Assembly: GCA_019455285.1 (NCBI GenBank)
Contig: JACFMS010000007.1
Location: 73,334-137,333 of the forward strand
Direction: 5' to 3'
Length of the DNA stretch: 64,000 bases
DNA from: Sphingomonadales bacterium
GTDB lineage: Bacteria > Pseudomonadota > Alphaproteobacteria > Sphingomonadales > Govanellaceae
The notes beneath the pieces were generated by a model, which was not told the DNA's origin, made no database searches, and saw only the letters and a list, made by a program, of their open reading frames with translations. The stretch's first letter is position 1. The number at the start of each line of letters is the position of its first letter. Shown piece by piece: positions 43,337 through 54,553 of this stretch. Position numbers and translations under genes: made by a program.

Positions 43337-44478
43337 CACTGGCCCTCGTCGAGGTTGGAGGCGCGCCAGGCCTCGGCATAGCCCCACACCCCGGCGGCGG
43401 CGGAGACCACGGTCGCCGGCTCGGCGCTGGGATAATGCTCGATATCGCCGATGACGGTCACGCGCTCGCCGGCGGCGGCGAGGTTTTTGCTCACCTGGGC
43501 GGCGTCCTCGCCGGCGACCACCGCCACCATGCCGATGCCGCAGTTGAAGGTGCGCACCAGTTCCTCGGGCGCGATGCGGCCGATGTCTTTGAGCCAGGCG
43601 ATGACCGGCGGCAAAGCCCACGCGCCGGCGTCGATGACGGCCGCGGTGTTGGCCGGCAGCACCCGGGGGATGTTTTCGGTGATGCCGCCGCCGGTGATGT
43701 GGGCAAGGCCCTTGATCCGCCCGGCGCGGATTTCCGGCAGCAGGGTTTTGACGTAAATCCGGGTCGGCGTCAGCAGCGCCTCGCCCAAGGTCTTCTCCGG
43801 CGCGAAGGGGGCGGGGGCGTCGTAGGATAGGCCCTGGTCGGCCACCAGCCGGCGCACCAGGGAATAGCCGTTGGAATGAACGCCCGAGGAGGCAAGCCCT
43901 AAGATCACGTCGCCCGGCGCGATGGTAGGCCGAGGCAGATGTTCGCCGCGCTCCACCGCGCCCACCGCAAAACCGGCGAGGTCATAATCGCCGGCGGCGT
44001 ACATGCCGGGCATTTCCGCCGTCTCGCCGCCGATGAGCGCGCAGCCGGCCTGGCGGCAGCCCTCGGCGATGCCGGCGATCACCGCCCGGCCGGCGGCGAC
44101 GTCGAGCTTGCCGGTGGCGTAATAATCGAGGAAGAACAAGGGCTCGGCCCCTTGCACCACCAGGTCATTGACGCACATGGCGACGAGATCGATGCCCACC
44201 GTGTCATGACGCCGGGCCTCGATGGCGACTTTCAGCTTGGTGCCGACGCCGTCGGTGCCGGCCACCAGGATGGGGTCTTTAAAACCGGCGGCGCGGGGGT
44301 CGAAAAAGGCGCCGAAACCGCCCAAATCCACCTCCGAGCCGGGGCGGCGGGTGGATCGCGCCAGGGGCTTGATGGCGTCCACGAGGTCATCGCCGGCGAC
44401 GATATCGACCCCGGCGTCTTTATAGGTGTAGGATTTCTGTTCGGTCACGGATCGGCGGCCAGCGGTTGGGGGTCCCAT
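43336..44478 (-). CDS. purM: Phosphoribosylformylglycinamidine cyclo-ligase
   Basis: 380 aa. It closes the imidazole ring to make AIR. Motifs: [102 protein letters not shown] and [16 protein letters not shown]. The first ATG is used; a GTG at 44448 (VTEQKSYTY) is closer to the usual N-terminus, and neither has a strong ribosome site. It forms a purMN operon and diverges from the DUF2066 gene. Confidence 0.96.
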   Translation of the reverse strand: MGPPTAGRRSVTEQKSYTYKDAGVDIVAGDDLVDAIKPLARSTRRPGSEVDLGGFGAFFDPRAAGFKDPILVAGTDGVGTKLKVAIEARRHDTVGIDLVAMCVNDLVVQGAEPLFFLDYYATGKLDVAAGRAVIAGIAEGCRQAGCALIGGETAEMPGMYAAGDYDLAGFAVGAVERGEHLPRPTIAPGDVILGLASSGVHSNGYSLVRRLVADQGLSYDAPAPFAPEKTLGEALLTPTRIYVKTLLPEIRAGRIKGLAHITGGGITENIPRVLPANTAAVIDAGAWALPPVIAWLKDIGRIAPEELVRTFNCGIGMVAVVAGEDAAQVSKNLAAAGERVTVIGDIEHYPSAEPATVVSAAAGVWGYAEAWRASNLDEGQ

Positions 44479-44580
44479 TTTGTCGGGCGCACCTTAGAGC
44501 ATTCCGCTCGCTTTGAGAAGCGCGACGCGTTAGGGTAGCGCACCGCAAAATCGCCATAAAGTCTAGGAACATTGGGTCTT

Positions 44581-45759
44581 ATGAGACGCGCCTCCCTCAT
44601 CGCCTGCATCGTTGCTTTCTTCATGCTGATCAGCGGCGCGGCGCTGGCCGCCGAAGCTCAGCGGCCGAGCGTGTTCGCCATCAGCAACGTCGAGATCGAC
44701 GTCACCGCCGCCGACGCCGCCAGCGCCCGGACGCTGGCCATCGCCGAGGGCCAGCGCAAGGCTTATGAAATCCTCATGCGCCGGCTGCTGCGGCCTGAGG
44801 ATGTATCCCGCGCGCCGGTGGTGGACCCGGCGACCTTGAACGGCCTCATCGACGGCATCGAGGTGAACAACGAGCGCGCCTCCGCGGTGCGTTATCTGGC
44901 GACGCTTTCCGTCCGTTTTGACGCCTCGACCGTGCGCGGCCTGTTGAAGGCCAACGGCCTCGCCTTCACCCAAACTATGGCCAGTCCGGTGCTGGTGGTG
45001 CCGGTGATGACCATGGCCGGCGCGGAATATCTGTGGCAGCCCGACAATCCCTGGCGACAGGCCTGGGCCGAGCATGATCTGGCCAATCGCTTGGCGCCTT
45101 ACAGGCTGCCGGACGCTGACGCCACCGACCGCCTGCTGGCGTCGCCCCGGGAAGTCATCGATGACGACAACACGGCCCTTAACCGCCTGGCCGCCCGCTA
45201 TGACCTGGAGCGAACCCTGGTGGTCCGCCTGACCCTGGAGCCCGACCTGGCGGGCGAAGGCTATAAGGGCGAAATCACCCTGGCCGGAACGGCTGGCTTT
45301 CCCGACCTGAGGCAGTCTGTCACCCTCCCCAGCGAGGGGCCGACGGCGGAGAATCTCGGACCGGCGGTGGAGCGCGTGGTCCGGGAGATCGACGATTGGT
45401 GGCGGGGCGAAACCCTGGTGCGGATGGACCAGGGCGGCGAGTTGGCTGTTACGGCGCCGTTGCGCTCCATCGCCGATTGGGCCGAGGTGCGGCGCCGGCT
45501 GGCCCGCGTCAACCTGGTCGAAGATATGACCATCGACCGCTTGACGGCGCGGGAAGCGGCCATCGTTCTCCATTATGTGGGTGAGGCTGAGCAGTTGCGG
45601 CTGGCCTTGCGCCAAGCAAGCCTGGTTTTGGACTTAAACCCAATACAGAATGTGCTCATGCTGGAGGAAATCCACCGCACGCCCACTGCGGTCCCGGTTG
45701 CGCCTGCCGCCCTTTCACAGCCGGAAACCCCCGACGGAGGGGCGGGTGAGCCGCGCTGA
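44581..45759 (+). CDS. DUF2066 domain-containing exported protein
   Basis: 392 aa from the ATG at 44581; the frame is open from a TTG at 44572. A signal peptide (SLIACIVAFFMLISGAALA) is followed by the DUF2066 region: IEIDVTAADAASARTLAIAEGQRKAYEILMRRLL is its usual first block. Function unknown. In alphaproteobacteria this gene often lies between purM and the hdaA-type gene, as here. Its 3' end overlaps hdaA by 14 bases. Confidence 0.85.
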   Translation: MRRASLIACIVAFFMLISGAALAAEAQRPSVFAISNVEIDVTAADAASARTLAIAEGQRKAYEILMRRLLRPEDVSRAPVVDPATLNGLIDGIEVNNERASAVRYLATLSVRFDASTVRGLLKANGLAFTQTMASPVLVVPVMTMAGAEYLWQPDNPWRQAWAEHDLANRLAPYRLPDADATDRLLASPREVIDDDNTALNRLAARYDLERTLVVRLTLEPDLAGEGYKGEITLAGTAGFPDLRQSVTLPSEGPTAENLGPAVERVVREIDDWWRGETLVRMDQGGELAVTAPLRSIADWAEVRRRLARVNLVEDMTIDRLTAREAAIVLHYVGEAEQLRLALRQASLVLDLNPIQNVLMLEEIHRTPTAVPVAPAALSQPETPDGGAGEPR

Positions 45760-46417
45760 CCAGTTGACCTTCGACCTGCCGCGCCGGCTGGCGCAAGGCG
45801 GCGAGGATTTCTTCATCGCGGACTCAAATCGTCTGGCGGTGGAGTGGATCGATCGCTGGCCAGAGTGGCCGGGACGGCTGCTCATCGTCCATGGGCCGGC
45901 AGGCTGCGGCAAGTCTCATTTGACCAGCGTCTGGCGGGGGATCAGCGGCGGCGAGGCGATCCCGCTCGCGGCGCTAACCGAGGACCGAGTTGCGGCGTTT
46001 ACGCCGGGCGGCAACCTGGCGGTCGAGGATGTGGATGCAGGCTTAAATCCTGCTCTGGAGCCGATTCTATTCCACCTTATCAATATCATGCGCGAGCGTC
46101 AGGGCGCGCTGCTGTTGACCGCCAGGGCGGCCCCGGCGCACTGGCCGCTTACCCTCCCGGACCTTGCTTCGCGGCTCAAGGCAGCGGCGGCCTCTGCCAT
46201 CGAGGAGCCTGGCGAGGCGTTGCTGGCGGCGCTGCTCTTAAAAGAGTTCGCCGACCGCCAGATCCGGGTGACCGGGGAGGTGATCTCGTTTCTCACCAGC
46301 CGTCTTGAACGGTCTTTTTCAGCCACCCATATGGCGGTGGAGGCGCTCGACCGGGCGTCGCTCGCCCATCAGCGCGCCATCACCATCCCGCTCGCCCGCG
46401 CCGTGCTTGGTCTCTAA
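45746..46417 (+). CDS. hdaA: DnaA-related regulatory protein HdaA
   Basis: 223 aa from the GTG at 45746 (GGAGG 5 bases upstream), overlapping the DUF2066 stop. It resembles the AAA+ domain of DnaA: DQLTFDLPRRLAQGGEDFFIADSNRLAVEWIDRWPEW, Walker A GPAGCGKSHL, and VEDVDAGLNP in the Walker B position. It lacks DnaA domain IV. HdaA promotes ATP hydrolysis by DnaA together with the clamp and so limits replication initiation. QLTFDLP at the N-terminus looks like the clamp-binding motif of the family. Confidence 0.88.
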   Translation: MSRADQLTFDLPRRLAQGGEDFFIADSNRLAVEWIDRWPEWPGRLLIVHGPAGCGKSHLTSVWRGISGGEAIPLAALTEDRVAAFTPGGNLAVEDVDAGLNPALEPILFHLINIMRERQGALLLTARAAPAHWPLTLPDLASRLKAAAASAIEEPGEALLAALLLKEFADRQIRVTGEVISFLTSRLERSFSATHMAVEALDRASLAHQRAITIPLARAVLGL

Positions 46418-46503
46418 CGGAGTCATGATTTTTTCATCGGCTGGCGCTAAGGTGGTAAATTAACAGTTCAGCCCGCAAAGCCAGACGGCTTTAAGTTAAA
46501 GAC

Positions 46504-48654
46504 ATGCAAAACGAACCGGCAGTAGCCATTCCATCCACCCCCGCGGCCGCCTTTGACCGCAGCTCGCCCACGCGCTTCATCAACCGCGAAATATCGTGGC
46601 TTGCCTTTAACATGAGGGTGCTGGAAGAGGCGGGAAACCGCGCCCACCCGCTCTTGGAGCGGCTGCGCTTCCTGTCGATTTCCGGCTCCAATCTCGATGA
46701 ATTTTACATGGTGCGGGTGGCCGGCCTGCGCGGTCAGGTCAAGGCTAATATCGAGGCGGTAAGCCCCGATGGGCTGACGCCCGCGCAACAGCTTGCCAAG
46801 GTCAATGAAAAGGCGGAGGAACTCATCCGCGCCCAGGAGGTCACCTGGGCCAACCTGACCGCCGAAATGCGCGAGGCGGGCATCTACGTTCTGCAGCCGC
46901 AAGAGGTGACCGCCGCCGAGCTTGCCTGGCTGGAGCAGTATTTCCTCGAATCGATCTTCCCGGTGCTGACCCCATTGGCCATCGATCCGGCGCACCCGTT
47001 TCCGTTCATTCCAAATTTAGGCTTCAACCTGGTGCTGAAGCTGGTGCGCAGCGAGGATGGTGCCATTCTCAACATGCTCATTCCGTTGCCGCGCCAGGTG
47101 CGGCGCTTCGTGCGCCTGCCGGGCAAGGTGATCCGCTACATGTCGGTGGAAAACATCGTCACGCTGTTTCTGGAGCAGTTGTTCCCCGGCTATCAGGTTG
47201 AAGGCAGCGGCGTCTTTCGCATCATCCGCGACAGCGATATCGAGGTTGAGGAAGAAGCCGAGGATCTGGTGCGCTCGTTCGAAACAGCGCTGAAGCGTCG
47301 CCGGCGCGGCACCGTCATCAGACTGAAAATGAATTTAGCCATGCCCGACGATCTGCGGCGCATGGTGTTCCATGAGCTGGACGTCAATGAACGCGACGTG
47401 GTGATGGTGGACGGCATTCTCGGCATCTCCGACACCAATCAGTTGATCGGTGACGAACGACCGGACCTGAAGTTTCCACCCTATAATCCGCGCTTTCCCG
47501 AGCGTATTCGCGAGCATGGCGGCGATTGCTTCGCCGCAATCCGCGAGAAAGACATCATCGTCCACCATCCTTATGAAAGCTTTGAGGTGGTGGTGCAGTT
47601 CATCGCGCAGGCGGCGCGCGATCCCAACGTGGTGGCGATCAAACAGACGCTTTACCGCACCAGCGATGACTCACCCATCGTCAAGGCGCTCATCGAAGCG
47701 GCGGAATCCGGCAAGACGGTAACTGCGCTGGTCGAGTTGAAGGCGCGCTTTGATGAAGAGCGCAATATCCGTTGGGCGCGCGATCTGGAGCGCGCCGGGG
47801 TGCAGGTGGTCTATGGCTTCATCGAATTGAAGACCCACGCCAAGGTGTCGCTGGTGGTGCGGCGCGAGGGCGGCGAGCTGCGCACCTATGTTCACTACGG
47901 CACCGGCAATTATCACCAGATCACCGCCAAGGTTTATACCGATCTATCATTTTTTACCGCCGACCCGGCGCTTGGTCGCGACGCCACGCATATCTTTAAT
48001 TTCCTTACCGGTTACGTGAAGCCGAAGACGCTGGAGAAGATCGCGATCTCGCCTTATGGGCTGCGCCAAAAATTGATGACGCTGATCGAAGACGAGGTGG
48101 CGTACGCCAAGGCCGGCCGGCCGGCGCAAATCTGGGCCAAGCTTAATTCCCTGGTGGACCCGCATATCATTGACGCCCTATACGATGCCTCGTGCGCCGG
48201 CGTGTCCATCGATCTCATTGTGCGCGGCATCTGCTGCCTGCGTCCCGGCGTCCCCGGATTGTCTGAAAACATCCGCGTCAAAAGCATCATCGGACGGTTC
48301 CTGGAGCATTCGCGCATCGTCTGCTTCGGCGCCGGCCACGGCCTGCCGCATGATCAAGCGAAAATTTTCATCTCGTCCGCCGATTGGATGCCGCGCAATC
48401 TCGACCGCCGGGTGGAAGCGCTGGTGCCGATCGAGAATCCCACCGTTCATGCGCAAGTCTTGGATCAGGTGATGGCCGCCAACTTAAAGGACATGGCGCA
48501 AAGCTGGGACTTGACGGCGGATGGCGGCTATGTTCGCCGCAAGACGGGCAAAGGCGCGTTCAATCTTCATCGCTATTTCATGACCAACCCCAGCCTCTCC
48601 GGTATGGGCCGCGGCCTGAAGCCGGTCCCCCGGCTGACGGTCAAGGGAAGCTGA
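46504..48654 (+). CDS. ppk1: Polyphosphate kinase 1
   Basis: 716 aa. It makes polyphosphate from [22 protein letters not shown] (about residues 22-40), [31 protein letters not shown], and the catalytic-His region [28 protein letters not shown], then [17 protein letters not shown] and [13 protein letters not shown], are all standard. It precedes ppx, which degrades the same polymer. Confidence 0.97.
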   Translation: MQNEPAVAIPSTPAAAFDRSSPTRFINREISWLAFNMRVLEEAGNRAHPLLERLRFLSISGSNLDEFYMVRVAGLRGQVKANIEAVSPDGLTPAQQLAKVNEKAEELIRAQEVTWANLTAEMREAGIYVLQPQEVTAAELAWLEQYFLESIFPVLTPLAIDPAHPFPFIPNLGFNLVLKLVRSEDGAILNMLIPLPRQVRRFVRLPGKVIRYMSVENIVTLFLEQLFPGYQVEGSGVFRIIRDSDIEVEEEAEDLVRSFETALKRRRRGTVIRLKMNLAMPDDLRRMVFHELDVNERDVVMVDGILGISDTNQLIGDERPDLKFPPYNPRFPERIREHGGDCFAAIREKDIIVHHPYESFEVVVQFIAQAARDPNVVAIKQTLYRTSDDSPIVKALIEAAESGKTVTALVELKARFDEERNIRWARDLERAGVQVVYGFIELKTHAKVSLVVRREGGELRTYVHYGTGNYHQITAKVYTDLSFFTADPALGRDATHIFNFLTGYVKPKTLEKIAISPYGLRQKLMTLIEDEVAYAKAGRPAQIWAKLNSLVDPHIIDALYDASCAGVSIDLIVRGICCLRPGVPGLSENIRVKSIIGRFLEHSRIVCFGAGHGLPHDQAKIFISSADWMPRNLDRRVEALVPIENPTVHAQVLDQVMAANLKDMAQSWDLTADGGYVRRKTGKGAFNLHRYFMTNPSLSGMGRGLKPVPRLTVKGS

Positions 48655-48731
48655 CGAAGACGCTATACAAACCGGCATCGGCGCGTTATGAACGCGGGTA
48701 GCCCCTTTTCACACGCTACTCGGATGGATCA

Positions 48732-50213
48732 GTGACCAATCGGCCTTCCGATCATCGCATCGCCATCATCGACATTGGCTCGAACTCCGTCCGTCTCGTC
48801 GTCTTTGAAGGCGGTGGCCGGTTCCCCGCCATCGCCTTCAACGAAAAAGTGATGTGCGGTTTGGGTCGAAGCGTGGCGGCGACCCGACGGCTGCATCCCG
48901 ACGGCATGGTGTTGGCGCTGCAGACGTTGGAGCGATTCGCCCTTTTGTTGCGAGAGATGCGCATCAAGGAGGTGCGCGCGGTGGCCACCGCCGCCATGCG
49001 CGACGCCGAGAACGGCCGCGCCTTTATCGAGGCCATCGAAGCGCGCTGCGGTTTTCCTGTTGATCTGTTGTCGGGCGGCGAGGAGGGACGTTACTCCGCC
49101 ATGGGCGTGCTTGCCGGCATTCCCGAGGCGGACGGCATCGTCGGCGATCTGGGCGGCGGCAGTCTGGAATTGGTGAACGTACAAGCCGGCGCCATCGGCG
49201 AAGCCATCACCTTGCCGTTGGGGCCGCTGCTGCTGATGGATGACTTCGTCAAGAAACGCACGGCGGTCATTGCCCGCATCGCCGAGACGTTGCAACAAGC
49301 GCCGTGGCTCGGGGCAGGCAAGGGACGCGACTTTTATGCCGTCGGCGGCGCCTGGCGGGCGCTGGCGCGCCTGCATCTGGAGCGCGGCAACTATCCGCTT
49401 CATATTCTGCAACATTATGAAATGAGCCGTGCCGAGGTGTTGGAGTTTTGCGGCGCGCTCGCCGGCATGAGCGCGCAATCGCTGGTCAAGGCGCCGCGCA
49501 TCGCGCAGCGACGGTTGGAAAGTCTGCCCATGGCGGCGGCGGTGATGCGACGGATTTTTGAACTGAGCGGCTGCCGCCGTCTCGTCATCTCGGCCTTGGG
49601 GTTGCGGGAGGGCCTGGTCTACGCCGCCATGCCGGAAGAGCTGCGCAAGGTCGATCCGCTCATCGACGCCTGCGGCGACATCGCCAAGCGGTCCGGCCGC
49701 TTTGCCGAGCATGCCGATAAATTGCTGGAATGGACGGCGCCGTTGTTTGCCAATGAGAACGCCGTGGACAAGCGGCTGCGTCATGCCGCCTGTCTGTTAT
49801 CCGACGTCGCCTGGCAAGGACACCCCGACTATCGCGCCGAGAAGGTACTGTCGGAAGTACTCTACGGCCGCTTTGGCGGCATCGACCACCGCGGCGCGGT
49901 CAAGGTCGCGCTGGCGCTTTACGTCGCTTATGGCGGCACGCTGGGGGAAGGGGTGGCCGGCAATGTCGAGCGGCTGCTGAACAACGGCGATAGAAACTGG
50001 TCCCGCACCCTGGGGCTGGGGCTGCGGCTGGCGCAGCGAATTTCCGGCGGCACCTCCTCGGCGCTGCGCTTCGCCCGGCTGGAAATGACGGCGGATACGC
50101 TGTTCCTTAAGGTGCAGGAGACGCGTCAGGCGATTGCCGGCGAGGTCGTCTGCCGCCGCCTCGACGCCCTCGCGAAGGCCGTGGGGCGGAAGAGTGCGGC
50201 GCTGCCCGAATGA
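48732..50213 (+). CDS. ppx: Exopolyphosphatase (Ppx/GppA family)
   Basis: 493 aa, GTG start. The ASKHA-type N-terminal domain shows IAIIDIGSNSVRLVVFEG, AMRDAENGRAFIEAIEA, LSGGEEGRYSAMGVLAG and IVGDLGGGSLELVNV; the C-terminal part has SALGLREGLVYAAMP and an HD-like helical domain. It releases phosphate from polyphosphate or acts on pppGpp. Its last 107 bases overlap the convergent rnd gene. Confidence 0.94.
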   Translation: MTNRPSDHRIAIIDIGSNSVRLVVFEGGGRFPAIAFNEKVMCGLGRSVAATRRLHPDGMVLALQTLERFALLLREMRIKEVRAVATAAMRDAENGRAFIEAIEARCGFPVDLLSGGEEGRYSAMGVLAGIPEADGIVGDLGGGSLELVNVQAGAIGEAITLPLGPLLLMDDFVKKRTAVIARIAETLQQAPWLGAGKGRDFYAVGGAWRALARLHLERGNYPLHILQHYEMSRAEVLEFCGALAGMSAQSLVKAPRIAQRRLESLPMAAAVMRRIFELSGCRRLVISALGLREGLVYAAMPEELRKVDPLIDACGDIAKRSGRFAEHADKLLEWTAPLFANENAVDKRLRHAACLLSDVAWQGHPDYRAEKVLSEVLYGRFGGIDHRGAVKVALALYVAYGGTLGEGVAGNVERLLNNGDRNWSRTLGLGLRLAQRISGGTSSALRFARLEMTADTLFLKVQETRQAIAGEVVCRRLDALAKAVGRKSAALPE

Positions 50214-51390
50214 GGGCTTCGGCGACTGCCCCTTGCTCATCAAGATGCAGCAGCAAAAGCCGGTTGTCCTTGACCGCAAAGCCGAGCCGGCCTTCCTTCA
50301 AAGCCAACGCATCCTTGCCGAACAGCTCATAGCGCCAGCCTTTGAGCGCCGGAACATCGGGCTCATCCATAACCGCGATCTGGTCAAGCTCGCTCGATGC
50401 GGCGATCAGCTTCGGCGCAACGCCGTGCTCGTGGCCCTTGATCTTCAACAACACGCGCAACAGTTCACCGAGCGGCGTCGGCCCGCCAAGGAGTCGCGGG
50501 TCTTCCGCTTCCACCAGGGGCAGCGCCGCCTCGGGCAACCGCTCCGCTTCCAGGATGGCGGCGATCAAATCCTTGCCTTCTCCCGTGTCGCCGAGCCGCC
50601 GCGACAATCCGCGCACGTCACCAAGCTCATCCGCAGAATGGGGCGGCTTGGCCGCCATTTCGAGGAGCAGATCATCGCGAATGACGCGATTGCGCGGCAC
50701 GTTGCGCCGTTCCGCCTCGCGTTCTCGCCAGGCGGCGATGGCCCGCACCATGGCCAGAAAATGCCGGTTGCGGCTGCGCGGCTTTAGGCGCTTCCAGGCG
50801 TTATCAGGCTCGATGCGGTAGGTCCGGGCATCGGTCAAGACCGCCATTTCCTCGTCCAGCCAGCCCAGCCGGCCGGTTTCATTCAGCGAGGCTTCGAGCT
50901 TTTCGAACACCGTGCGCAGGTGCACCACGTCATCGAGCGCATAGGCGATCTGGCGGGGGGACAAGGGCCGCTTCGACCAGTCGGTGAAGCGCTGGGCCTT
51001 GTCAAGCCTAACGTCGGCCAGGCGGGTGACCAGGGTCTCATAGCCCACCGAATCCCCAAAGCCGCAGACCATGGCGGCGACCTGGGTATCGAAGATGGGG
51101 CGCGGCACGTCGCCCATCTCGTGGACGAAGATTTCCATATCCTGGCGCGCGGCGTGGAAGACCTTCAGCACCGCCTCATCCCGCAGCAGGTCATAGAGGG
51201 GGCCAAGGTCGATCTCCGGCGCCAGGGCGTCGACGGCAAAAAGCTCGTCCTCGGACGCCACCTGCACCAGGCAGAGGTTGGCCCAATAGGTGGTCTCGCG
51301 CACGAACTCGGTATCGATGGTGACATAGCGGGAGCGGCGGGCCTTGGCGCAGGCTTCCCTAAGGGCGGTGGTGTCGGTAAGGACGGTCAT
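50107..51390 (-). CDS. rnd: Ribonuclease D
   Basis: 427 aa from the ATG at 51390 ([17 protein letters not shown]). The DEDD exonuclease domain shows [14 protein letters not shown], the second acidic motif around [12 protein letters not shown], and [16 protein letters not shown] with the Tyr/Asp of motif III. HRDC-type domains follow ([27 protein letters not shown]). The C-terminal tail is Arg/Pro-rich ([16 protein letters not shown]) and encoded by the stretch overlapping ppx, so that tail may be a recent extension. Confidence 0.93.
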   Translation of the reverse strand: MTVLTDTTALREACAKARRSRYVTIDTEFVRETTYWANLCLVQVASEDELFAVDALAPEIDLGPLYDLLRDEAVLKVFHAARQDMEIFVHEMGDVPRPIFDTQVAAMVCGFGDSVGYETLVTRLADVRLDKAQRFTDWSKRPLSPRQIAYALDDVVHLRTVFEKLEASLNETGRLGWLDEEMAVLTDARTYRIEPDNAWKRLKPRSRNRHFLAMVRAIAAWREREAERRNVPRNRVIRDDLLLEMAAKPPHSADELGDVRGLSRRLGDTGEGKDLIAAILEAERLPEAALPLVEAEDPRLLGGPTPLGELLRVLLKIKGHEHGVAPKLIAASSELDQIAVMDEPDVPALKGWRYELFGKDALALKEGRLGFAVKDNRLLLLHLDEQGAVAEALIRAAPHSSAPRPSRGRRGGGRRPRRQSPDASPAP

Positions 51391-51503
51391 GGGGCTCTCA
51401 TACACCCCCGCCGAGGGAAAAAACACCTCTAAGTCATATCCCCTTGACAAAGGGGGCCGTTCCGTGTGCTTTTCCCCTCAAATTCAAAGGGATTTTGAGA
51501 CCC

Positions 51504-53282
51504 ATGCACCGCTATCGCACCCATACCTGCAACGACCTTCGCAAATCCCAGGTGGGCGAGACCGCCCGGTTGTCTGGCTGGGTGCACCGGAAGCGCGATC
51601 ACGGCAACCTTCTCTTTATCGACCTGCGCGACCACTATGGCGTCACCCAGGCGGTGGTCGACGTGGACAGCCCGGCCTTCAAGGCGGCCGAGCACCTGCG
51701 CGCCGAAAGCGTCATTTGCGTCACCGGCAAGGTGGTGGCCCGCACCGCCGATACCGTCAACCCCAACCTGCCCACCGGCGAGATCGAGGTGCAGGTCCAG
51801 GAGGTCGAAGTGCTGTCGGCGGCCAGCGAACTCCCCATGCCGGTATTCGGCGAGCATGACTACCCGGAAGACATCCGCCTGAAATACAGGTTTCTTGATC
51901 TGCGGCGCGACAAGCTGCATGGCAACATGGTGCTGCGATCCAGGGTCATTTCCTCGATCCGGCGGCGCATGACCGACGCCGGGTTCCTGGAATACCAGAC
52001 GCCGATCCTGACCGCCTCCAGCCCGGAAGGGGCGCGGGACTTCCTGGTGCCAAGCCGGCTCCATCCCGGCAAGTTCTACGCCCTGCCGCAAGCGCCGCAG
52101 CAGTTCAAGCAGCTTCTGATGGTGGCGGGTTTCGACCGCTACTTCCAGATCGCACCGTGCTTTCGCGACGAGGACGCCCGCGCCGACCGTTCCCCCGGCG
52201 AGTTCTATCAGCTCGATTTCGAGATGAGCTTTGTTACCCAAGAAGATGTGTTCGCCGCCATCGAGCCGGTGCTGGCCGGCGTGTTTACGGAATTTTCCAC
52301 AAAGCCGGTGACCAAGCCGCCATTCCCGCGCATTCCCTTTAAAGAGTCGATGCTCAAATACGGCAACGACAAGCCGGACTTGCGCAACCCGCTGATTATA
52401 GAGGACGTAACCGAGGTTTTCCGCGGCTCAGGGTTTGGCATCTTCGCCCGCATGATCGAAGCGGGCGCGGTGGTGCGCGCCATCCCGGCGCCGGGCGCGG
52501 GCACGCAAGCGCGCTCGTTCTTTGACAAGATGAACGACTGGGCGCGCGGCGAAGGGTTTGCCGGCCTCGGCTACATCAACTTCAAGGATGGCGTCGGCGG
52601 CGGCCCGGTGGCGAAGAATCTGGGCGAGGAGCGCACGGCGCAATTGGTCAAGGCAATGTCCTTGCAGCCCAACGATGGCGTGTTCTTCGCCTGCGCCAAG
52701 GAAGCGGACGCGGCGAAGCTGGCGGGGCTTGCCCGCACCAAGGTTGCCGATGAGTTGAACCTCATCGACCGCGACCGCTTCGACTTCTGCTGGATCGTCG
52801 ATTTTCCGATGTACGAGTGGAACGAGACCGACAAGAAGATCGACTTCAGTCACAACCCGTTCTCGATGCCGCAGGGTGGCCTCGACGCGTTGGAACAGAA
52901 AGACCCGCTCGACATTCTCGCCTACCAGTATGACATCGTGTGCAACGGCATCGAACTCTCCTCGGGCGCGATCCGCAATCATCGCCCAGATATTATGTTG
53001 AAGGCGTTTGAGATCGCCGGCTATCCGGCGGAAGAAGTGGAAAAGCGCTTCGGCGGTATGCTCAATGCGTTCCGTTACGGCGCGCCGCCTCACGGCGGCT
53101 CCGCGCCGGGCATCGATCGCATCGTCATGCTCTTGGCGGACGTGCCCAACATCCGCGAGGTCATCGTGTTCCCGATGAACCAGCAGGCGCAGGACTTGAT
53201 GATGGGCGCGCCCGGCGAGGTGACCATGAAGCAACTGCGCGAGCTTCATATCCGCACCGTGCTGCCGGAAGAGAAAAAGTAA
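51504..53282 (+). CDS. aspS: Aspartyl-tRNA synthetase
   Basis: 592 aa from the ATG at 51504 ([13 protein letters not shown]); an in-frame ATG at 51444 overlaps the rnd promoter region. Class II synthetase: the OB-fold anticodon domain opens with [30 protein letters not shown], motif 2 is [25 protein letters not shown], motif 3 [14 protein letters not shown], and the bacterial insertion (GAD) domain lies between. Possibly the non-discriminating Asp/Asn type common in alphaproteobacteria; not decidable here. Confidence 0.97.
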   Translation: MHRYRTHTCNDLRKSQVGETARLSGWVHRKRDHGNLLFIDLRDHYGVTQAVVDVDSPAFKAAEHLRAESVICVTGKVVARTADTVNPNLPTGEIEVQVQEVEVLSAASELPMPVFGEHDYPEDIRLKYRFLDLRRDKLHGNMVLRSRVISSIRRRMTDAGFLEYQTPILTASSPEGARDFLVPSRLHPGKFYALPQAPQQFKQLLMVAGFDRYFQIAPCFRDEDARADRSPGEFYQLDFEMSFVTQEDVFAAIEPVLAGVFTEFSTKPVTKPPFPRIPFKESMLKYGNDKPDLRNPLIIEDVTEVFRGSGFGIFARMIEAGAVVRAIPAPGAGTQARSFFDKMNDWARGEGFAGLGYINFKDGVGGGPVAKNLGEERTAQLVKAMSLQPNDGVFFACAKEADAAKLAGLARTKVADELNLIDRDRFDFCWIVDFPMYEWNETDKKIDFSHNPFSMPQGGLDALEQKDPLDILAYQYDIVCNGIELSSGAIRNHRPDIMLKAFEIAGYPAEEVEKRFGGMLNAFRYGAPPHGGSAPGIDRIVMLLADVPNIREVIVFPMNQQAQDLMMGAPGEVTMKQLRELHIRTVLPEEKK

Positions 53283-53283
53283 C

Positions 53284-53586
53284 ATGCACGTCATCGTGTG
53301 GCGGTTTCGGGCCAACCCTGAACGCCGCGACGATTTTGTTGCCGCTTATGGACCTGACGGCGACTGGGCCAGATTATTCCGGCGCGGTGCGGGCTACATC
53401 GGCACAGAGTTATTGGCCGATCGCACCGACCCCCATGCTTTCTTGTGCATCGATCGTTGGGGGAGCGAGGCGGATTTCGCCGCGTTCAAGCAGACGCATG
53501 GCGATGCCTACCGCGCGCTCGATCAGCGTTGCGAAGCGCTGACGGTGGAGGAAACGCACGCCGGTAATTTCACCTCTATCGCCTAG
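53284..53586 (+). CDS. Antibiotic biosynthesis monooxygenase (ABM)-domain protein
   Basis: 100 aa. The ABM ferredoxin-like fold is suggested by MHVIVWRFRANPERRDDFVAAYGPDGDWARLFRRGAGYIGTELL and then FLCIDRWGSEADFAAF. Such small dimeric proteins are often uncharacterised or act in quinone or heme-related oxidation. It starts one base after the aspS stop and is therefore likely cotranscribed. Confidence 0.8.
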   Translation: MHVIVWRFRANPERRDDFVAAYGPDGDWARLFRRGAGYIGTELLADRTDPHAFLCIDRWGSEADFAAFKQTHGDAYRALDQRCEALTVEETHAGNFTSIA

Positions 53587-53593
53587 GGAATCG

Positions 53594-53622
53594 GCGCCTT
53601 CTCTGTCCAAGGAGAAGGTAAG
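53594..53622. repeat. Partial dispersed repeat
   Basis: CCTTCTCTGTCCAAGGAGAAGG is the reverse complement of the CCTTCTCCTTGGACAGAGAAGG block at 40.06 kb, so it is a single-hairpin member of the intergenic repeat family. Confidence 0.65.
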
Positions 53623-53674
53623 GAGCCCTCAACCCACACGGGAATCGGCTTGCCTTGCCGCCGGGGGCCAATGA

Positions 53675-53735
53675 TAATGCGCCTTGGGACTTACGCCGCG
53701 CGGGGTAGGGGGTGAGCTATGGGGGCAATAAGGGG
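53675..53735 (+). repeat. Upstream segment repeated before two unknown genes, copy 1
   Basis: The order CCTTGGGACTTACGCCG, GGGGTAGGGGG, then GGGGGCAAT is repeated with small changes at 54730-54779 (CCTGGAAACTTACGCCG, GGGGTAAGGGGG, GGGGGCAAT). Each copy ends just before or at the start of a gene for an unknown membrane or lipoprotein. Confidence 0.65.
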
Positions 53736-53762
53736 TAAACCGCTGGAAAAGCGAGGGGGACA

Positions 53763-54551
53763 ATGGGGCTTGTCTTAGGGCCAATTACATTTGTGGTATT
53801 TGGGCTTGCGGTCTGGCTTATAGCCCGCACCGCGCATCAGATATATCCCAAATTTAGTCAAAAACGGTACGTGGGCATATGTCTTGGCATTGTCTTGTTT
53901 TCTGAAATCTGGCCGTGGGCGGCGGTATTTTTATGGCTTAAGACTGAATCCATGAAATATCCGGTGATAAAGCCGGAAAGTGTGTACATACCTAATTTTG
54001 ATCCGGCATCATATGCGATTGTTCATAGCCGACCTGAAATCAATCCTACGCTAAAAAAAATGGAAGTGCAGCTAATTGATGCTCCATCTAGGACAGCGGT
54101 ATTTCCAGGTGCCCCAAATACAATTTATCGAGTAGTGGTGGAAAGAGGCCCAAGATACGAGCTGTATACCGATGACCCCGAATATGAACGCAAGAAAAAA
54201 GAAGCCGAGAAATTCTGTAACGGCCCCCTAGACTATACGCCATTGCTTGGGTCGGGCATGTGCTATCGGCTTGTACCCATCACCCATCCCACGGCAGCCT
54301 GTGAATTACTTAAAGGAGCAGGGCGAGACCGGTCCCTGCTGCTTCATATTCATTATGAATCTATGTACCTCAACTGCGGTGGTGAGATTAAAAATATGTA
54401 TTACGAAGCCGGAATTTATCAGGTTGGCATTCTCACCTGGCTGATGAGCCGCTGGGGCTACGTCTTCGATGTGCTGGATACGGCGGTTGGCGTTGGCTGG
54501 TCAACGAACTTCCCAAAATCTTCCTATGACTATGTTCTTAAAGGGGAATAA
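53763..54551 (+). CDS. Hypothetical membrane protein
   Basis: 262 aa, not recognised. Two hydrophobic N-terminal segments are visible, VLGPITFVVFGLAVWLIA (residues 4-21) and ICLGIVLFSEIWPWAAVFLW (about 40-59), then a soluble domain of about 200 residues containing four cysteines in the central part (FCNGPLDYTPLLGSGMCYRL, AACELL, LNCGGEI). The topology suggests a periplasmic domain with possible disulfides. Base composition is AT-richer than the flanking aspS and osmC-like genes, and codon use is different, so it may be acquired. Confidence 0.7.
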   Translation: MGLVLGPITFVVFGLAVWLIARTAHQIYPKFSQKRYVGICLGIVLFSEIWPWAAVFLWLKTESMKYPVIKPESVYIPNFDPASYAIVHSRPEINPTLKKMEVQLIDAPSRTAVFPGAPNTIYRVVVERGPRYELYTDDPEYERKKKEAEKFCNGPLDYTPLLGSGMCYRLVPITHPTAACELLKGAGRDRSLLLHIHYESMYLNCGGEIKNMYYEAGIYQVGILTWLMSRWGYVFDVLDTAVGVGWSTNFPKSSYDYVLKGE

Positions 54552-54553
54552 TC

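Noticed and set aside
42671..43621. Longer purN frame starting at 43621
   Set aside because: The extra N-terminal part lies inside purM in another frame and is Arg/Gly-rich; the ATG at 43336 with TGATG coupling is the family start.
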